From assembly GCA_903851415.1 (NCBI GenBank), contig CAINOE010000107.1, positions 62,001-126,000 on the forward strand: a stretch of DNA of 64,000 nt. The letters run 5' to 3'. Source of the DNA: an uncultured Rhodopila sp. GTDB lineage: Bacteria > Pseudomonadota > Alphaproteobacteria > Acetobacterales > Acetobacteraceae. The notes below the pieces were generated by a model. The model had not been told where the DNA came from and ran no database searches. It was given only the letters and a program-made list of their open reading frames with translations. Below are positions 63,501 to 64,000 of the stretch, piece after piece. The stretch's first letter is position 1. Every line of letters begins with the position of its first letter. The translations under genes were made by a program, and so were the position numbers.

Positions 63501-64000
63501 GCCCGGGCGTGCCGGGATCCGGGTCGTAGGCCGCCGCGGCATCCCAACGGTCGAGAGGGATTTCACCGACCGAATCGACCCCGTTGCGGAGGTTCTGCCA
63601 GAACGCAAAGACGTTGTCGGCGCCGGGGAAACGGCCGGCCATGCCGATGACGGCAATGCCCTTGCGGCTGTCCGGAGTAGCGACAGTCGTAGCAGCCGGC
63701 GCCGGGGCGGAGCGGGTGGGCCGCAACCGTTCGACGTGGCGCGCGAGGTCGCGGATGCTGGAATGGTCGTACAGCACCGGCATCTTCAGTTGCAGACCCA
63801 GCTCGCGATTCACCGCCTCCAGCAGCATCAGGCCCTGCAACGAGCCGACGCCGTAATCGACGAAGCGCGCCTCGGGATCGATCCGCTCCGCCTCGATCTC
63901 CAGCGTGCGGGCGGCGAGTTGCAGCAGGTGTTCCTCAATCGGCAGCACCGGTGCAGGCTGGGCATCATCCGCGCGGTATGGCAGGCCGCCGCGGACCCGG
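57562..64000 (-). CDS. Trans-AT polyketide synthase, upstream protein, N-terminal part outside window
   Basis: The frame stays open through base 64000, so the GTG at 63948 is internal and the protein continues beyond the window. The numbering here counts from that GTG. Visible: ACP (Ser36 in DYGVGSLQG); module 1, KS (Cys266)-KR-ACP (Ser1107); and the first half of module 2, KS (Cys1422)-DH*. It ends with a docking segment (LQRLERGQLNPGEARRLI). No acyltransferase domain follows either KS. The stop at 57562-57564 overlaps the start of the next synthase by eight bases. Loading functions and earlier modules must lie outside the window. Confidence 0.94.
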   Translation of the reverse strand, partial: RVRGGLPYRADDAQPAPVLPIEEHLLQLAARTLEIEAERIDPEARFVDYGVGSLQGLMLLEAVNRELGLQLKMPVLYDHSSIRDLARHVERLRPTRSAPAPAATTVATPDSRKGIAVIGMAGRFPGADNVFAFWQNLRNGVDSVGEIPLDRWDAAAAYDPDPGTPGRSSSRWAGLIRGVDEFDAGFFRISRREADVMDPQQRLFLQSCWGALEDAGYPEDRLSGRKCGIYAGIMGSDYACLLREAGAIPDAHTLLGNDDAALAARIAYILDLKGPALTLKTACSSSLVAVHLACRGLLHGEADLMLAGGVTLYLHPDPFAMMTKAGMLSPSGRCRPFDDAADGIAVGDGCGVVVLKRLADALADGDRIYGVIEGSAVNQDGRTNGMTAPSMRSQVELELDVYRAAGISPETIDYVEAHGTGTRLGDPIEVAALTEAFRRFTPRTGFCGIGSVKGNIGHTTAAAGVAGLIKVLLGLKAGEIPPTLHSRTPNSHIDFAHSPFFLVPALRRWEAAPGKPRRAAVSAFGYTGTNCHLVVAEPPPAPPRPGRRHDGPVTVTLSARTEERLKVYAAELLAFLRSAGEARPAVEDIAWTLQSGRSRMACAATFTASNPAELEAKLGEYLRSGRCDAGAPETVWTAADRPRRVSLPTYPFAPERHWVPGQAPKAAAEPALQCFRPVWRQAEEPAVAWTGPVAVAGDVPEGDDRPSRAAAVAAGFPRFDPSQAEPVGAILHLGGSIESAIELARTLTARPVAEPVRVLSVYRDGDPSGAALSGFARSINRETSRVVWRTLGLRGQPALAASIRRELSAADAVDVLRADDGRFRRELTPLTLPAAAPALDGGVYLITGGAGGLGRIVAGHLRAVSRAQVLTCGRSTWADPDHFRTDVRSRDEVRSLIARIRQRYGRLDGIIHAAGVLDDRLMADKSAAAARDVISVKVDGARWLDEATRDEPLRFFAMFSSAAGVLGNAGQTDYAYGNAFLDAFAEWREAERQAGARQGITLSIAWPLWAEGGMQVSPEVRQLLAREFGLTPLATRDGLAILDAAVGGAAGPRVIVANGAVPAFLAAFNAPLPLPQPASPNHPPPPDLRAATERMLRDFIAGHIGSTAEAIDPIVPLEEYGFDSLMIHGFNRQMEKLVGPFSRTIMFECRTVAQLADYLVRHHAAELAGTAVMANQAGQSAGHAPADADRPRTQPDNVAAEASPSLAGVGSAGPAPGSLPASAPAGADAGPVRAPTACESPAPAPGQSSPLPRSAADAERPGAGPPRPGTRSPPSPAEPIAIIGVSGRYPQAPALQAFWSNLQAGRECIADTPPDRWDAAKYRDRIYCSRGGFLDGVDRFEPLFFGISPRDAEKMDPQERLFLEVAWSTLEDAGYTPRSLGRKTGVFVGITTNTYCLWGPDAWRGGEPAIPESMAWSAANRVSFCFDFNGPSMPVDTACSSSLSAIHLACESLRKGECQAALAGGVNLYLHPAKYVQLCQLNMLSRIGHCHSFGVEGDGFVPGEGVGAVLLKPLSKAMADGDNILAVVRGSAINHGGRTNGYTVPNPEAQAAVIEAALRDGGMHPRQISYVEAHGTGTMLGDPVEIAGLTKAYAPFTADRQYCAIGSVKSNIGHLEAAAGIAGLTKILLQMRHGRLVPSLHAARLNPNIDFAATPFVVQQTVADWPEPRVAAISSFGAGGANAHLIVEGYQPVPAAPAPMGPFAFVLSGRTVNDLRNNARRLLDALMAMPEPPAAGIAWTLQTGREPFSERLAIVAAGIDGLRSELAGFLQDGRSLRVPASGGEVHEAAARWMRGETVDWLQLYPTGAPGRVPLPGHEFNGRRYWVTIPQPGPDMTLHPLIDRNTSTARQLRFVKNFPARDSRLLDMAVAGRSLLPLPVLLEMARAAAALAGEREVHRIFGFTVVDPLFPGDTGGDVQVLLTPAAGVLEFEIRHGESTYLRGRASGEAGRAADTVDIEAVRQRCPRRLSGAELYRSLEARGTRYGPALQPIRSVVCSAIEALAELDPPSACAELVLHPVPLTGAFQALGVWEDAPAEGLPAGSTGAASHAPSTTGAGNAVQLAIDAVEISGAAASAAFAYVRRHHDTFDLHLLGGTGTPLAALLGLRAQPALGRAVSGLLEVLQRLERGQLNPGEARRLIDVTHA
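57565..60165 (-). other. Module 2, first half: KS-DH* and C-terminal docking segment
   Basis: KS with DTACSSSLSAIHLA (Cys1422). The following DH-like fold has Met1850 where the catalytic His belongs (LLDMAVAGRSLLP) and Thr2005 where the catalytic Asp belongs (PVPLTGAFQAL), so both catalytic residues are lost while YGPALQ and the overall fold remain. The KR and ACP are on the next protein. Confidence 0.87.
60514..63660 (-). other. Module 1: KS-KR-ACP
   Basis: KS with LKTACSSSLVAVH (Cys266) and GGVTLYLHP. KR with GGAGGLG near residue 832, SSAAGVLGNAGQTDYAYGN, and the full LDD motif in AAGVLDDRL, predicting B-type (D-configured) hydroxyl. ACP Ser1107 in EYGFDSLMIHGFN. No DH, so a beta-hydroxyl is expected. 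Confidence 0.88.

Noticed and set aside
15235..63948. Non-elongating ketosynthases (KS0) among the eleven
   Set aside because: All keep the active Cys, the HGTGT histidine and the GH histidine, so none can be called inactive from motifs; modules 4 and 8 remain open to doubt on domain content only.
15235..64000. Hidden acyltransferase domains inside the synthases
   Set aside because: No GHS.GE motif occurs in any of the three proteins; the KS adaptors run directly into DH, KR or ACP.

Overview
The window is a high-G+C stretch from a proteobacterium, probably an alphaproteobacterium. That placement is an inference from codon use and from the style of the trans-AT polyketide genes; nothing in the window names the organism. 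Almost 57 kb is one minus-strand biosynthetic operon for a polyketide-peptide hybrid. It enters from beyond the right edge and runs leftward: three giant synthase genes (57562-64000, 39276-57569, 15235-39279), a peptide-export type ABC transporter, a free-standing acyltransferase, a free-standing enoyl reductase, and a complete beta-branching (HMG-CoA-synthase-like) set of donor ACP, Cys-to-Ser ketosynthase, HMG synthase and two enoyl-CoA hydratases. Most neighbouring genes overlap by 1-8 bases (ATGA, TGATG or ATGGCTGA type junctions), so they are very likely translationally coupled.

The three synthases hold eleven ketosynthases and no built-in acyltransferase, which makes this a trans-AT system served by the free-standing acyltransferase. 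Order in the window: ACP; KS-KR-ACP; KS-DH* (end of protein) // KR-ACP (start of next); KS-DH-KR-ACP; KS-DH*-ACP; KS-DH-KR-ACP; KS-DH-KR-MT-ACP // KS-DH-KR-ACP; KS-ACP; KS-DH-KR-ACP; KS-ACP; KS-DH-KR-ACP; C-A-PCP; C-A-PCP; TE. The first adenylation domain carries a clear serine code; the second has an unusual code that I cannot assign. The expected product is a largely unsaturated chain with one alpha-methyl group and probably one beta-branch near its end, closed by Ser and a second amino acid and released by the thioesterase. Loading and early modules lie outside the window.

Left of the synthase operon (3269-7113), still on the minus strand, is an unusual group: a small two-helix zinc-ribbon protein, an SPFH (prohibitin-like) membrane protein, a MACPF pore-forming domain followed by hemopexin repeats but split by an apparent one-base frameshift, and a DUF697 membrane protein. 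The MACPF-hemopexin-DUF697 part is clearly poorer in G+C than its surroundings, has its own good sigma70-type promoter, and abuts a broken tyrosine-recombinase gene (2940-3288). It looks like an acquired module, and its link with the polyketide operon is the least explained feature here.

The first 2.8 kb (plus strand) holds the 3' part of a family 2 glycosyltransferase gene and a methyltransferase-glycosyltransferase fusion, probably surface-glycan functions unrelated to the polyketide. I saw no rRNA, tRNA, CRISPR array, complete insertion sequence, phosphopantetheinyl transferase or transcriptional regulator. No gene-free stretch exceeds about 300 bases apart from the one holding the recombinase remnant.
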